A program made the position numbers and the translations under genes. The notes beneath the pieces are model-generated. The model saw nothing but the letters and a program-made list of their open reading frames with translations, searched no databases and was not told where the DNA came from. A stretch of 56,118 nucleotides of DNA from Nitrospinota bacterium (GTDB taxonomy: Bacteria; UBA8248). The DNA is taken from contig JAPOYD010000177.1 of NCBI GenBank assembly GCA_026706735.1, positions 1,762 to 57,879 of the forward strand. Reading direction: 5' to 3'. Every line of letters begins with the position of its first letter. Position 1 is the stretch's first letter. Of this stretch, positions 17,375-26,413 are shown piece after piece.

Positions 17375-19192
17375 ATGAATGAAACTCCCTCTAACGAATC
17401 AGAGGCGCTTCCCGCCTTCTCATCGAAGGTGGCCGAATTACTACCCGACGAAGTGGATCCAGACTCCCTTTCTCCTGAACAAATGGATGACCTATACGCC
17501 TCCACGATGAAGGTGCAGGACGGCGAAATCATCGAAGGAACGGTTGTGGGGATGGAAGGCGAATACGTGCTGGTGGACGTGGGTTATAAATCAGAGGGTT
17601 TGGTGCCTCGCTTTGAATTCCCGAGCCGCGGGCGGGATCTCAACCCTGGCGACAGGGTGGAGGTTTTCGTCGAAGAGCGTGAGGACGATGATGGTCTCAT
17701 CGTGCTCTCCAAGGAGAAAGCCAACCGGATCAAGATTTGGGACGAGATCAGCAAAGCCCATGACAACGACGAGATTATCCAGGGCGAGGTGGTCGCCCGC
17801 ATCAAGGGTGGGCTTACGGTCGACATCGGTCTCAAGGCCTTTTTGCCGGGCTCCCAGGTCGATCTGAGGCCGGTGAGGAACCTCGATCAGTTTATCGGCA
17901 AATCCTTCGACATGAAGATCATCAAACTCAACAGGAAGCGCGGGAACATCGTTCTCTCCAGGCGCGTGCTGTTAGAGGATGAAAGAGCGGAACTCAAGCG
18001 TGAGACGCTCGCGAATCTCACGGAGGGCATGGAGAAAGTAGGCGTCGTCAAGAACATCACCGACTACGGCGCGTTCATCGACCTGGGCGGAATCGACGGA
18101 CTGCTCCATATCACGGACATGTCCTGGGGTCGGGTGAGCCACCCGAGCGAGCTTCTCTCCATCGGAGACAGCGTCAAGGTCATCGTGCTCAAGTACGACA
18201 AGGAGCGCGAGCGCGTCTCCTTGGGCCATAAGCAGATCACGCCGGACCCTTGGGAGAACGTGGAGATCAAATATCCCATGACCGGCAAGGTTCGCGGACG
18301 CGTCGTCTCCATCACCGATTACGGCGCTTTCGTCGAGCTCGAACAGGGCGTCGAGGGTCTGGTGCATGTGTCGGAGATGTCCTGGACGAGACGCGTTCGC
18401 CATCCCTCGAAATTTGTCGCGGTGGGCGATGTGGTGGAAGCCGTCGTTTTGAACTTGGACAAAGAGGGCCGCAGAATCTCCCTGGGCATGAAGCAGGTCG
18501 AAGCCAACCCGTGGACCACGGTGGAGGAGAAGTATCCTGTGGGAATGCGCGTGACGGGTAACATCCGGAATTTGACGGAATTCGGCGCCTTCGTCGCCCT
18601 GGACGAGGGCATCGACGGCCTCATCCACATTTCGGACATTTCCTGGACCCAGCGCTTCAAGCACCCCTCGGAAATCCTCCGCAAGGGCCAGGAGATCGAA
18701 GCGGTTGTTCTGAGCGTGGACGTCGAGAAGGAGCGTCTCTCTCTCGGCATGAAGCAAATCACGCCGGATCCCTGGGACGACATCAACGAACGTTATGCGC
18801 TGGACGACGATATCGAGGCGAAAATAACGAAAATAACGAACTTCGGTGTTTTCGCCGCTCCGGAGGAAGATCTGGAGGGGCTGGTTCACATCTCCGAACT
18901 CGATTCGGATAAGGTGAAAGAGCCGCAGGACGTGGTGCATGTGGGCGACGTGTTCAAAATGCGCGTCATCAAAATCGATCGGGAGCAGAGAAGGCTGGGG
19001 TTGAGCATCCGCGCCTATGTGGAGTCCACCGGTGAGGACCCGCTCATCAGCCGGGCGCCTCAGCCCGTGGAACCGCCTGAAGAGGAAAGTGTTCCCTCTG
19101 CCGAAGAGGCAGAGGAAGTAGAAGTGGAGGCCGAAGCCGAGGCGGAAGTCGTCGCGGAAGCTGCGCCACAGGCGGATGAACAAGCGGAATAA
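17375..19192 (+). CDS. rpsA: 30S ribosomal protein S1
   Basis: S1 binds mRNA at the small ribosomal subunit. The 605-residue product contains six S1 repeats, beginning roughly at residues 50, 135, 220, 305, 392 and 478. Repeats three to five are the most canonical (TDYGAFIDLGGIDGLLHITDMSW and close variants). Repeats one and two are the divergent type that contact the ribosome. The last 40 residues are a very acidic Glu/Ala/Val tail. Length and repeat number match the full-length form of proteobacteria rather than the short form of Gram-positives. Confidence 0.97.
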   Translation: MNETPSNESEALPAFSSKVAELLPDEVDPDSLSPEQMDDLYASTMKVQDGEIIEGTVVGMEGEYVLVDVGYKSEGLVPRFEFPSRGRDLNPGDRVEVFVEEREDDDGLIVLSKEKANRIKIWDEISKAHDNDEIIQGEVVARIKGGLTVDIGLKAFLPGSQVDLRPVRNLDQFIGKSFDMKIIKLNRKRGNIVLSRRVLLEDERAELKRETLANLTEGMEKVGVVKNITDYGAFIDLGGIDGLLHITDMSWGRVSHPSELLSIGDSVKVIVLKYDKERERVSLGHKQITPDPWENVEIKYPMTGKVRGRVVSITDYGAFVELEQGVEGLVHVSEMSWTRRVRHPSKFVAVGDVVEAVVLNLDKEGRRISLGMKQVEANPWTTVEEKYPVGMRVTGNIRNLTEFGAFVALDEGIDGLIHISDISWTQRFKHPSEILRKGQEIEAVVLSVDVEKERLSLGMKQITPDPWDDINERYALDDDIEAKITKITNFGVFAAPEEDLEGLVHISELDSDKVKEPQDVVHVGDVFKMRVIKIDREQRRLGLSIRAYVESTGEDPLISRAPQPVEPPEEESVPSAEEAEEVEVEAEAEAEVVAEAAPQADEQAE

Positions 19193-19348
19193 TCGGGTGG
19201 ATGGTTTGAAGCCCGTTCGATAAATTTGTGGAAAATATGCTCGCGAAGCTTCTCGCCGCCTGAGGAGGTTCGTCGCTTTTTGATCGATAGCTTGGTTCTC
19301 CGAAACGCGAATGTAGCCATCGCGCTCGCAGGGAGGATGATGATTCTC

Positions 19349-19741
19349 ATGACTAAGGCCGAGTTGGTTGAGCAGATAGCTGAGAAAATCAATCTCACGA
19401 AAAAAGATACCGAGCGCATCGTGAACATCGTGTTCGGAAGCATCATGAGTTCCTTGTCGAATGGCGATAAGGTGGAATTGCGTGGATTCGGGAGTTTCCG
19501 AGTCCGTTCGAGAAACAGCCGCGACGGCCGAAACCCGAGAACGGGTGAAGCGGTCGCGATTCCGCCCAAGAACGTGCCGTTCTTCAAGGCGGGGAAAGAA
19601 TTGAGGCAGATGGTCGATAACTTCGGAACGGCTCCTTTCGAGGATGATGGGGAAGGGCCCGGTTCTTCGGGCAGAAACGCTTCGGCGTCGGCCGGTTCCG
19701 ATGGGTATGGAGAATCGTCGGAGGAAGATTCTCTCTTCTAG
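19349..19741 (+). CDS. ihfB: HU/IHF-family DNA-bending protein with a long acidic tail
   Basis: The 130-residue protein has the full HU/IHF fold: MTKAELVEQIAEK, the dimer helix INLTKKDTERIVN, the GDKVELRGFGSF core, and a beta arm with RNPRTGEAV containing the intercalating Pro. IHF-beta assignment rests on its place after rpsA, which is the ihfB position in many proteobacteria, and on the RGFGSFRVR pattern; a HU paralogue is possible. After the normal end (KAGKELRQMV) it adds about 30 Ser/Gly/Asp/Glu-rich residues. The start at 19349 is chosen by homology; GGGAGG lies 12 bases upstream and earlier in-frame ATGs are too close to it. Confidence 0.88.
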   Translation: MTKAELVEQIAEKINLTKKDTERIVNIVFGSIMSSLSNGDKVELRGFGSFRVRSRNSRDGRNPRTGEAVAIPPKNVPFFKAGKELRQMVDNFGTAPFEDDGEGPGSSGRNASASAGSDGYGESSEEDSLF

Positions 19742-19800
19742 TCAAGCGGTCTTCAGTTGGCATGTCCCCCGGGACAATCCCGCCCAACCGGAATTTTCTC

Positions 19801-20328
19801 ATGAATGAAAAGCGCGTCGGTCGTGGATGCGTGGTTCTTCGGCAGGGTGATATCACCGAGTCCGAAGTGGACGCCATCGTGAATGCGGCCAACAACCATC
19901 TCTGGATGGGCGCGGGCGTGGCTGGCGCCATCAAGAGAAAAGGCGGGAAAGCGATAGAGACCGAGGCGGTATCGAAAGGACCGATTCGGGTCGGGGATGC
20001 CGTAATTACGAGTGGCGGCGAACTCCGCGCCCGGCACGTGATTCATGCGGCGGGAATGGGGACGGACTTTAGGACCTCGCTCGAATTCGTGGAAGCCTGC
20101 ACTCGGGCGAGCCTCGAAGTGGGCGAGGAGAATTCGCTGAGCAGCATAGCGTTTCCCGCCATCGGCACGGGCGTCGGGGGCTTGGATGTGAAGACGGTCG
20201 CCTCCGCTATGCTTCAAGTCTGCTCGGAGCACTTGCAGGCGTCGACGGGCATGCTGACCCGGATAGAATTCGTGCTGTTCTCGGATGCCGACTTTGGTGC
20301 GTTTCAGGGCGCGCTCGAAGCGCTTTGA
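19801..20328 (+). CDS. Macro-domain protein (ADP-ribose binding/hydrolase)
   Basis: This 175-residue single macro domain resembles the YmdB/MacroD and Af1521 groups. The ADP-ribose pocket motifs are clear: GDITESEVDAIVNAANNHLWMGAGVAGAI near the start and FPAIGTGVGGLDV later. The Asn-rich and Gly-rich loops suggest it binds ADP-ribose and may remove it from proteins, nucleic acids or O-acetyl-ADP-ribose. An in-frame ATG at 19762 would add 13 residues; neither start has a strong ribosome site. It sits between ihfB and miaA, with no ADP-ribosyltransferase nearby to name a partner. Confidence 0.88.
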   Translation: MNEKRVGRGCVVLRQGDITESEVDAIVNAANNHLWMGAGVAGAIKRKGGKAIETEAVSKGPIRVGDAVITSGGELRARHVIHAAGMGTDFRTSLEFVEACTRASLEVGEENSLSSIAFPAIGTGVGGLDVKTVASAMLQVCSEHLQASTGMLTRIEFVLFSDADFGAFQGALEAL

Positions 20329-20444
20329 TCTTGAAGTGAGGCGGCTTATGTGCTCGCGCTCATGCCCGGCCTGAATATGAGATGCTTCCAGGACCTTTTC
20401 ATCTTTTGGCGAAACGCTCCACCTCCGCCTGAAGCACCCGGCCC

Positions 20445-21434
20445 ATGAATCGCAGGCCATCAGGATATTCACGCCCCATCATTCTCATAGTAGGAACCAC
20501 GTGTTCGGGGAAATCGGCTTTTGGCGTTGCGCTGGCCAGGTGCTTTCGGGAAGAGGGGGTGTCTCTGGAAATTGTCGGCGCCGACGCCAGGCAGATTTAT
20601 CGGGGTATCGGCGTGGGCACCGCAAAACCCGGTTTGGATGAGCGCGGCGGCGTGCCGCATCATATGATGGATGTAGCGGAATTGGGGGAGACTTACAGCG
20701 CAGCGCGCTATGCGGATGAGGCGATGGTTTGCATCGAGGATATTTATCGCAGAGGCGCATACCCGCTCGTGGTGGGAGGGAGCGGTTTGTATATCCGCGC
20801 TTTGGTGGAGGGATTTTTCGAGGGACCTGAAGCGCAGCCTGAAATCAGGGAACGATTGGAGGCGGAGGCATCAAGGCGGGGGCATACGGCCATGCACGAG
20901 CGCCTCTTCGCCGTCGACCCCGAAACGGCCGTGAAACTTCATCCCAACGATCTGCGGCGGGTGGTTCGCGCCCTGGAGGTCTATGAGGCGACGGGGCGGC
21001 CGGTTTCACGTTTGCGCGCCGAGCAAAAAGCGCCCAGGTTCGCGTCTTCGTTGTATATTGGTCTCAGGTATCCGGCGTCCATCCTCGCCGGTCGGATCGA
21101 TCGCAGGGTGCGGCGGATGCTCTCGGGCGGAATGCTGGATGAAGTGGCGATGCTGGCCGAGGAGAATCTCACCGACGCCCGGGTGTTCGAGGGTCTTGGA
21201 TTCCAGGAAGCCCTCGCGTTGCGCAGGGGACGGATGGCGGAGAATGAGGCGGTTCGGGAAATATCCAGGCTGCACCGCAACTACGCGAAGCGTCAGCGCA
21301 CCTGGTTCCACAAGCTCGAGGGCGTGAACTGGTATGAACCCCGGGAAAAGGATTTCGGGGTTATATTGGAAAAGGCTCATGATAGGGTATCCCGGTATCT
21401 GGAACTGGAATCACGTATGGAGGGTTCCTCTTGA
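20445..21434 (+). CDS. miaA: tRNA dimethylallyltransferase
   Basis: MiaA transfers a dimethylallyl group to A37 of tRNAs reading codons that start with U. The 329-residue protein has the family layout: a P-loop VGTTCSGKS, the ADARQIYRGIGVGTAKP substrate loop, VPHHMMDV, GGSGLYIRAL, and a C-terminal RNYAKRQRTWF motif. The P-loop (usual GPTASGKT) and the DARQ loop (usual DSMQ or DSRQ) vary a little but keep the key residues. It overlaps aroK by 4 bases (TTGA). hfq, a common partner, is not next to it. Confidence 0.95.
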   Translation: MNRRPSGYSRPIILIVGTTCSGKSAFGVALARCFREEGVSLEIVGADARQIYRGIGVGTAKPGLDERGGVPHHMMDVAELGETYSAARYADEAMVCIEDIYRRGAYPLVVGGSGLYIRALVEGFFEGPEAQPEIRERLEAEASRRGHTAMHERLFAVDPETAVKLHPNDLRRVVRALEVYEATGRPVSRLRAEQKAPRFASSLYIGLRYPASILAGRIDRRVRRMLSGGMLDEVAMLAEENLTDARVFEGLGFQEALALRRGRMAENEAVREISRLHRNYAKRQRTWFHKLEGVNWYEPREKDFGVILEKAHDRVSRYLELESRMEGSS

Positions 21435-21970
21435 GCGTCGTGCTCATCGGTTTCAAGGGATGCGGTAAGTCGACTATCGGTCCATTGCTCGCCGAAAAAA
21501 TGAGGTTCTCTTTCCATGATCTCGACCATTTGATCGAACAAAGACATTTCGAAGAAACAGGAGAACGGCTGGGGTTTCGCGAGGTTTTTAGATCGAGAGG
21601 CGAAAAATCCTTCCGCGCTATGGAAAATCACTTGCTAAGCGAGCAACTCGGTCAACCGAATCTCGTTCTTGCGCTCGGAGGCGGCACGCCGATGGCGCCG
21701 GGCGTCGATTCTCTGCTTGCTCCCCACTGCGTGATTTATCTCCGGGTGCCGGAGAATGATATCGTCGAGAGGGTGCGCGCCGATGGCTGGCCCGCCTATA
21801 TCGAGAACGAGGCGAACCCCGAAGAAGCGTTGCGTCTGCTTTTCAAAAAGCGCGTTCCGCGCTATGAAGAACTCGCAAAATTGATCGTGAAGAACACGCG
21901 CGCGCCTGAGGAGGTCGTCGCGGCGGTTCTGCCTGAAATACGCGCAGAGCTGTCGAAGACTGGAAGCTAG
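21431..21970 (+). CDS. aroK: Shikimate kinase
   Basis: It phosphorylates shikimate at position 3. The 179-residue NMP-kinase-like protein has the Walker [10 protein letters not shown], the magnesium/shikimate DLDHLIEQ segment, [17 protein letters not shown], the LALGGGTPM loop and a lid with [10 protein letters not shown]. It starts with TTG, overlapping the miaA stop as TTGA, with GGAGGG upstream, so translation is probably coupled. aroC follows after 11 bases: two late shikimate steps are joined while aroA, which acts between them, is not in the window. Confidence 0.92.
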   Translation: MSVVLIGFKGCGKSTIGPLLAEKMRFSFHDLDHLIEQRHFEETGERLGFREVFRSRGEKSFRAMENHLLSEQLGQPNLVLALGGGTPMAPGVDSLLAPHCVIYLRVPENDIVERVRADGWPAYIENEANPEEALRLLFKKRVPRYEELAKLIVKNTRAPEEVVAAVLPEIRAELSKTGS

Positions 21971-21981
21971 AGAGGGGAATC

Positions 21982-23055
21982 GTGTCGAACACGTTTGGCC
22001 GTTTGTTTCGCTTTACAACCTGGGGGGAGTCGCATGGCCCCGCTTTGGGCGTCGTGGTGGACGGTTGCCCGGCTGGTTTGCCGCTGGATGAATCCGACCT
22101 CCAGCGGGACTTGGATCGCAGGCGGCCGGGCCAGAGCCGGGTGACGACCCAGCGAAAAGAAGAGGACCGGGCGGAGATTTTATCCGGTGTCTTCGAAGGC
22201 CGGACGACCGGGCATCCCATCTCGGTGCTTATCCGGAACAAAGACGCCGATTCGAGCAAATATGAACCCTTGCGCAACCTTTATCGCCCGGGGCATGCGG
22301 ATTTCACCTACATCCAGAAGTGGGGGATTCGGGACCACCGGGGCGGGGGGCGTTCCAGCGCGCGGGAGACGGCTGCTCGCGTTGCGGCGGGAGCGATAGC
22401 CAAGAAACTCCTCACCCGTCTCGGTGTATCGATTCTGGGCTATGTCGATCAGGTGGGGCCGGTATGCTGGGATGGTGCACGCTTCGACGCGGACGAGATA
22501 GAGCGAAACATCGTTCGTTGTCCGGACGCCGAGACGGCGTCCCGGATGGAGGCGGCCATTCTCGAAGCTCGCAAGGCGGGCGATTCGGTAGGCGGCGCCA
22601 TTACCATTCAGGCCGATGGCGTTCCTTCTGGCTGGGGAGAGCCGCTTTATGGGCGTCTCGACTCTGATCTTGCGGCGGCGATGATGAGCATCAACGCGGT
22701 GAAGGGGGTGGAAATCGGTTCTGGCTTCCGGGCCGCCGGGATGCGGGGTTCCGAGAACAACGATCCCTTCGAGATGAAAGACGCTGAGCCGAGGGTGAGG
22801 ACGAACAACGCGGGCGGAATTTTGGGCGGTATATCCACGGGTGCGCCGGTTGTGGTTCGCTTCGCGGTGAAGCCGACTTCCTCCATTTTGTTAGAGCAGG
22901 ACACGGTGACGACATCGGGAGAAAAAACGACCGTGAAGGTGGAGGGGCGGCACGACCCGTGCGTGGCGACGCGAGCGGTGCCCATCGGGGAAGCGATGAT
23001 GGCGCTCGTTCTGGCGGATCATTGGCGTCTCGGCTTGGGGAGCCGCATCGAATAG
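21982..23055 (+). CDS. aroC: Chorismate synthase
   Basis: AroC makes chorismate from EPSP with reduced FMN as cofactor. The 357-residue product starts at a GTG with GAGGGGA upstream and begins with the family signature [21 protein letters not shown]. Further blocks are [17 protein letters not shown] (Arg-rich substrate site), [32 protein letters not shown] and [12 protein letters not shown]. Length and all conserved blocks are intact. It ends the aroK-aroC pair and supplies chorismate for the pheA/tyrA and trpE branches encoded upstream. Confidence 0.97.
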   Translation: MSNTFGRLFRFTTWGESHGPALGVVVDGCPAGLPLDESDLQRDLDRRRPGQSRVTTQRKEEDRAEILSGVFEGRTTGHPISVLIRNKDADSSKYEPLRNLYRPGHADFTYIQKWGIRDHRGGGRSSARETAARVAAGAIAKKLLTRLGVSILGYVDQVGPVCWDGARFDADEIERNIVRCPDAETASRMEAAILEARKAGDSVGGAITIQADGVPSGWGEPLYGRLDSDLAAAMMSINAVKGVEIGSGFRAAGMRGSENNDPFEMKDAEPRVRTNNAGGILGGISTGAPVVVRFAVKPTSSILLEQDTVTTSGEKTTVKVEGRHDPCVATRAVPIGEAMMALVLADHWRLGLGSRIE

Positions 23056-23083
23056 CCCGATTGAGCGCTATTGGAAGGCCGTC

Positions 23084-23173
23084 ATGGATTATTCGGATTC
23101 AACAAAGTCATGGAGTGCGTTGAGAATCTTTACTTTGTTGGATGAGCTATATCGATTTAAGTTATTGAAATAA
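23084..23173 (+). CDS. Possible 29-residue small protein
   Basis: This short ORF has ATG with GGAAGG about 6 bases upstream and TAA as stop. The peptide carries two Trp/aromatic and Leu-rich patches and a basic end. Base composition here is lower in GC than in the flanking genes. Nothing is recognised. It may be a real small gene or chance within the 143-base gap between aroC and the next gene. Confidence 0.25.
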   Translation: MDYSDSTKSWSALRIFTLLDELYRFKLLK

Positions 23174-23198
23174 CGTCCGTTTCTTCATGGAGCGCATC

Positions 23199-23996
23199 AT
23201 GAAACTCGGGGTCGTGGGTCTGGGCGTCATAGGCAAGGCCGTGGTGAAGGCGGCGGATGAAGGAAAAATTCCCGTCGATATACCGGTCGCTGCGACCCGT
23301 ACGCCGGAGAAGGTGAAAGATTTTCTGGCGAGTCTTAAAAATCCCCCGCGCATGACGGATATGGCGGGTGTAGCGCAAGAGGCGGAAGTCGTGATGGAAG
23401 CCTCGGGCGGAGGCACCGTGGAGGCGATTTGTCATGAGAGTTTCGCGCGGGGAAAAGACGTTATCATCAATTCCGTGGGCGCTCTTCTCGATCGGAATGA
23501 TTTGCTCGAAGAGGCGAAGAGTGGAGGTTCCCGCATTTTCGTTCCCTCGGGCGCCATCATTGGCTTGGACGGACTCAAGGGGGCTTCCGCCGGCGGGATG
23601 GAATCCGTCACCATGACGACGAGAAAACCACCCGAGAGCCTCAAGGGAGCACCCTATATCGAAGCCCAGGGGATAGACCTCGACGCCATTGATGAACCGA
23701 CCGTGATTTTCGAGGGGAATCCCCTGGAAGCGTGCAAGGCGTTTCCGGCCAACGTAAACGTGTCCGCTGCCGTGAGCTTCGCGGGCATCGGGCCGCACAG
23801 GACGAAACTGCGGGTTGTGTGCGACCCCACGGTCAATCGAAACATCCACGAGGTCGAAGCGGTGGGGGAATTCGGGCGTTCCTTCATCCGTATCGAGAAC
23901 GTGCCGTCAGAAAATCATCGAACGGGCATATTGACGTATCTCTCGGCTTTTTCTTTCCTCAGAGATCGAACATCCACATTGATTGTCGGCACCTAG
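23199..23996 (+). CDS. Aspartate dehydrogenase-like oxidoreductase
   Basis: The 265-residue protein matches L-aspartate dehydrogenases (NadX type), which oxidise aspartate to iminoaspartate for NAD synthesis or deamination. Seen are the Rossmann motif GVVGLGVIGK, VMEASGGGTVEA, the SGAIIGLDGLK block, EGNPLEACKAFPANVNV, and NRNIHEVEAVGEFG with the probable catalytic His. The ATG at 23199 is preferred because GGAG lies 6 bases upstream; another ATG is four codons earlier. nadA and nadC are not nearby, so a role in NAD synthesis is not supported by context here. Confidence 0.85.
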   Translation: MKLGVVGLGVIGKAVVKAADEGKIPVDIPVAATRTPEKVKDFLASLKNPPRMTDMAGVAQEAEVVMEASGGGTVEAICHESFARGKDVIINSVGALLDRNDLLEEAKSGGSRIFVPSGAIIGLDGLKGASAGGMESVTMTTRKPPESLKGAPYIEAQGIDLDAIDEPTVIFEGNPLEACKAFPANVNVSAAVSFAGIGPHRTKLRVVCDPTVNRNIHEVEAVGEFGRSFIRIENVPSENHRTGILTYLSAFSFLRDRTSTLIVGT

Positions 23997-24033
23997 CCGG
24001 TTGGCGCGCGGTGACTGAATGGAGGGTGGTTTA

Positions 24034-25017
24034 TTGAACCGCGACGTCGTGATTTTCGTGCCCGAGGCGCGCGCGCCCATCGAATCGCTGCGAAACATGC
24101 TCGAGCCGCATGGCGAGTTTCGTGACGGCGGCCGCCGGAAGTGGACCGAAGATGAATTGGTTCACGATGCCCATGAATGGGACACCCTGCTGGTGACGTC
24201 GAGAGAGCAAATCACCGAGCGGGTGATCGAAGCTGGCACACGCTTGAAGCTCATCGCCAAGATTGGCGTGGGTGTTGAGAATATCGACATACCTGCCGCC
24301 ACGAGGCGAAAAATCCCGGTGACGAACTGCCCGGGCGCGAACGCCGTCGCCGTGGCGGAAGCGGCCCTGGGCCTGATGCTGGCTGCGAGCCGCCGGATTC
24401 CCCAGGGGATGGAAAAGCTGCGAAAAGGGGGCTGGCGTGAGGGCATCTGGATCGCGAATGAGATGAGTGGGGCGACGTTCGGCATCGTGGGCTTCGGGAA
24501 CATCGGGCGGGAACTGGCCCGGTTGTTGTCCGGTTTTCAGGGCCGCATCCTGGCGTATGACGCGTTCGTGCGCCAAGAGGTGATACGCGAGGCGGGTGTG
24601 GAGCCGGTGGATTTGAACAGGTTGACGAGCGAATCCGATTTCATATCGATTCACTGCAGCCTGACGCCCGAGACGCGCCACATGTTCGATGCCCAAAAGT
24701 TTCGGATGATGAAAAAATCTGCGGTGCTCGTGAACTGCGCGCGTGGCGCGATTATCGATGAGGCGGCGCTGGTTCACGCGCTCAGGGAAGGGGAAATCGC
24801 CTCGGCCGGCATCGATGTTTTCGAGGAGGAACCCCCGAACCCGGAGAATCCGCTTTTCTGCCTTCCGAACGCCGTGGTGACGCCGCACTTCGCCGGGGCG
24901 AGCCACGAGGCGCGCGAACGGGTGAACCGGCTGGCCGGCGAGAACGTGCTGGCAGTATTGAGGGGAGAGCAGGTGAATCCCGCGACACTGCTGAACCCGG
25001 AGGTGTACGAACACTGA
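24034..25017 (+). CDS. D-2-hydroxyacid dehydrogenase, SerA-like
   Basis: The 327-residue NAD-dependent dehydrogenase has the substrate-domain block KIGVGVENIDIPAA, the Rossmann motif GIVGFGNIGRELA, SIHCSLTPETRHMF, and the catalytic Arg (NCARGAIIDE), Glu (DVFEEEP) and His (TPHFAG). It lacks the ACT/ASB regulatory domains of long SerA, so 3-phosphoglycerate is only one possible substrate; glyoxylate or another 2-oxoacid is equally possible. The TTG at 24034 is chosen because GGAGGG sits 7 bases upstream; the ATG at 24019 overlaps that site. Next to an aspartate-dehydrogenase-like gene and ilvE, an amino-acid role is plausible. Confidence 0.88.
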   Translation: MNRDVVIFVPEARAPIESLRNMLEPHGEFRDGGRRKWTEDELVHDAHEWDTLLVTSREQITERVIEAGTRLKLIAKIGVGVENIDIPAATRRKIPVTNCPGANAVAVAEAALGLMLAASRRIPQGMEKLRKGGWREGIWIANEMSGATFGIVGFGNIGRELARLLSGFQGRILAYDAFVRQEVIREAGVEPVDLNRLTSESDFISIHCSLTPETRHMFDAQKFRMMKKSAVLVNCARGAIIDEAALVHALREGEIASAGIDVFEEEPPNPENPLFCLPNAVVTPHFAGASHEARERVNRLAGENVLAVLRGEQVNPATLLNPEVYEH

Positions 25018-25059
25018 TTTTTAACCGGAAATTGCGAATGATTTATTTGTCTCGGAGGC

Positions 25060-25089
25060 TTGCGCCCATACGCGTCGAATCACTATACT
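25060..25089 (+). promoter_or_regulatory. Candidate ilvE promoter
   Basis: TTGCGC (25060-25065) and TATACT (25084-25089) are spaced by 18 bases. The -10 box is a near-consensus match and lies about 58 bases before the preferred ilvE start. Confidence 0.45.
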
Positions 25090-25146
25090 TGCGCGGTTGT
25101 TCGAAACCCCGGGTTCCACAATCCCACAGTGCTGGAGGATGTTTTT

Positions 25147-26061
25147 TTGGAAGGTGCGACAGATAAAATTTGGATGGACGGGAAATTCGTCCCTTGGGAT
25201 GAAGCCAAAATTCATGTCCTCACGCATTCGCTGCACTATGGATTGGGGGTATTCGAGGGCATCCGCTGCTATCAGACGGAGCGTGGCTCCGCTGTCTTCC
25301 GCTTGGAAGAGCACATGCGGAGGCTCTACGATTCCGCGCAGATTGTGGGCCTCGATGTGCCCGTCTCACAGGATGACTTCACCGAGGCGGTGCTGGAGAC
25401 GATTCGCACCAACGAGATGAAGGCTTGCTACATCCGCCCGCTCATCTGGCTCGGCTACGGTTCCATGGGCGTGAACCCCAAAGGAGCGCTCACCCATGCG
25501 ATGGTCGCGGTCTGGAGCTGGGGGGCGTATCTGGGCGAGGAAGGGTTGGCGAAGGGTATTCGCGTCAAAGTCTCGTCCTTTACGTCCCATCACCCGAACA
25601 GCTACATGACAAAGGCGAAAACCACGGGCAACTACGCCGTGAGCCAGATGGCGAAACTAGAAGCCGTTGGCGCGGGCTATGATGAAGCGCTCATGCTGGA
25701 TCCGGAGGGGTTGGTGACTCAAGGCTCGGGCGAGAACATTTTCATCGTTCGGGACGGCGTGCTCAAGACGCCTCCGCTTCACGGCGTGCTGGGGGGGATT
25801 ACACGCGACACCGTCGTTCAACTCGCTGATGAGCAGGGTGTTGAATTACAAGTTGCTCCCTTCGCCCGGGATGAAGTCTATGTGGCGGATGAGGCTTTCT
25901 TCACCGGTACGGCAGCGGAGGTTACTCCCATCCGGGAGGTGGACGACAGGACAATAGGCGCCGGAGAGCCCGGCCCGGTGACGAAGAGAGTTCAATCCGC
26001 GTTCTTCGAGATCGTAAACGGGCGCGATGAGAGCAAGCTCGATTGGCTTACCTTCATATAA
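25147..26061 (+). CDS. ilvE: Branched-chain amino acid aminotransferase
   Basis: IlvE is the fold type IV PLP transaminase for the last step to Leu, Ile and Val. From TTG 25147 the product is 304 residues, the usual size, with GGAGG 8 bases upstream; starting earlier at 25060 would overlap the -35 box. Motifs are IWMDGKFVPWDEA, HYGLGVFEGIRCY, RLEEHMRRL, the catalytic Lys in AKTTGNYAVSQ, EALMLDPEGLVTQGSGENIF and GTAAEVTPI. It is separate from the acetolactate synthase operon at 49-53.5 kb. Confidence 0.95.
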   Translation: MEGATDKIWMDGKFVPWDEAKIHVLTHSLHYGLGVFEGIRCYQTERGSAVFRLEEHMRRLYDSAQIVGLDVPVSQDDFTEAVLETIRTNEMKACYIRPLIWLGYGSMGVNPKGALTHAMVAVWSWGAYLGEEGLAKGIRVKVSSFTSHHPNSYMTKAKTTGNYAVSQMAKLEAVGAGYDEALMLDPEGLVTQGSGENIFIVRDGVLKTPPLHGVLGGITRDTVVQLADEQGVELQVAPFARDEVYVADEAFFTGTAAEVTPIREVDDRTIGAGEPGPVTKRVQSAFFEIVNGRDESKLDWLTFI

Positions 26062-26080
26062 CGACGAGGAGAAACGAGAA

Positions 26081-26413
26081 GTGCCGATTTACGAGTATGA
26101 ATGCAGCGCATGTGGAGATGAGCACGAAGTCATCCAGAAAATAGGTGCCGGCGCGCTCAGGAAATGCCCGAGTTGCGGCGCGCTCAGGCTCAGACGCAAA
26201 ATCTCCCGCTCCGCCTTCCACCTCAAAGGCGATGGCTGGTATGTGACGGATTACGCCTCGAACGGTAAAGAGCAAGAGACCGAGTCTCAGAGCACCGCTT
26301 CCGATTCGAAATCAGAGAACAAATCCACCGAGAAGAAAGAAACGGCGGCCTCGAATGGCGCAACCTCGAAGCAGACCGGCAAGAAAAAACCCGAACCGGT
26401 AGCAGTAGGCTAG
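26081..26413 (+). CDS. FmdB-family zinc ribbon protein
   Basis: The 110-residue protein opens with the FmdB signature MPIYEYEC, a CxxC pair (C8, C11), and a second pair in CPSCG (C29, C32), then a FHLKGDGWYVTDY segment. The last 55 residues are a low-complexity Ser/Lys/Glu/Thr tail. FmdB-type zinc ribbons are small putative regulators of unproven function. The GTG start at 26081 has GAGGAGA upstream. It is 19 bases from ilvE and overlaps the convergent cyclase gene by 4 bases. Confidence 0.9.
   Translation: MPIYEYECSACGDEHEVIQKIGAGALRKCPSCGALRLRRKISRSAFHLKGDGWYVTDYASNGKEQETESQSTASDSKSENKSTEKKETAASNGATSKQTGKKKPEPVAVG

Noticed and set aside
17972..19183. Long - strand frame across rpsA
   Set aside because: The + strand encodes clear S1 repeats; the antisense frame has repeated His/Asp-rich content typical of a shadow.
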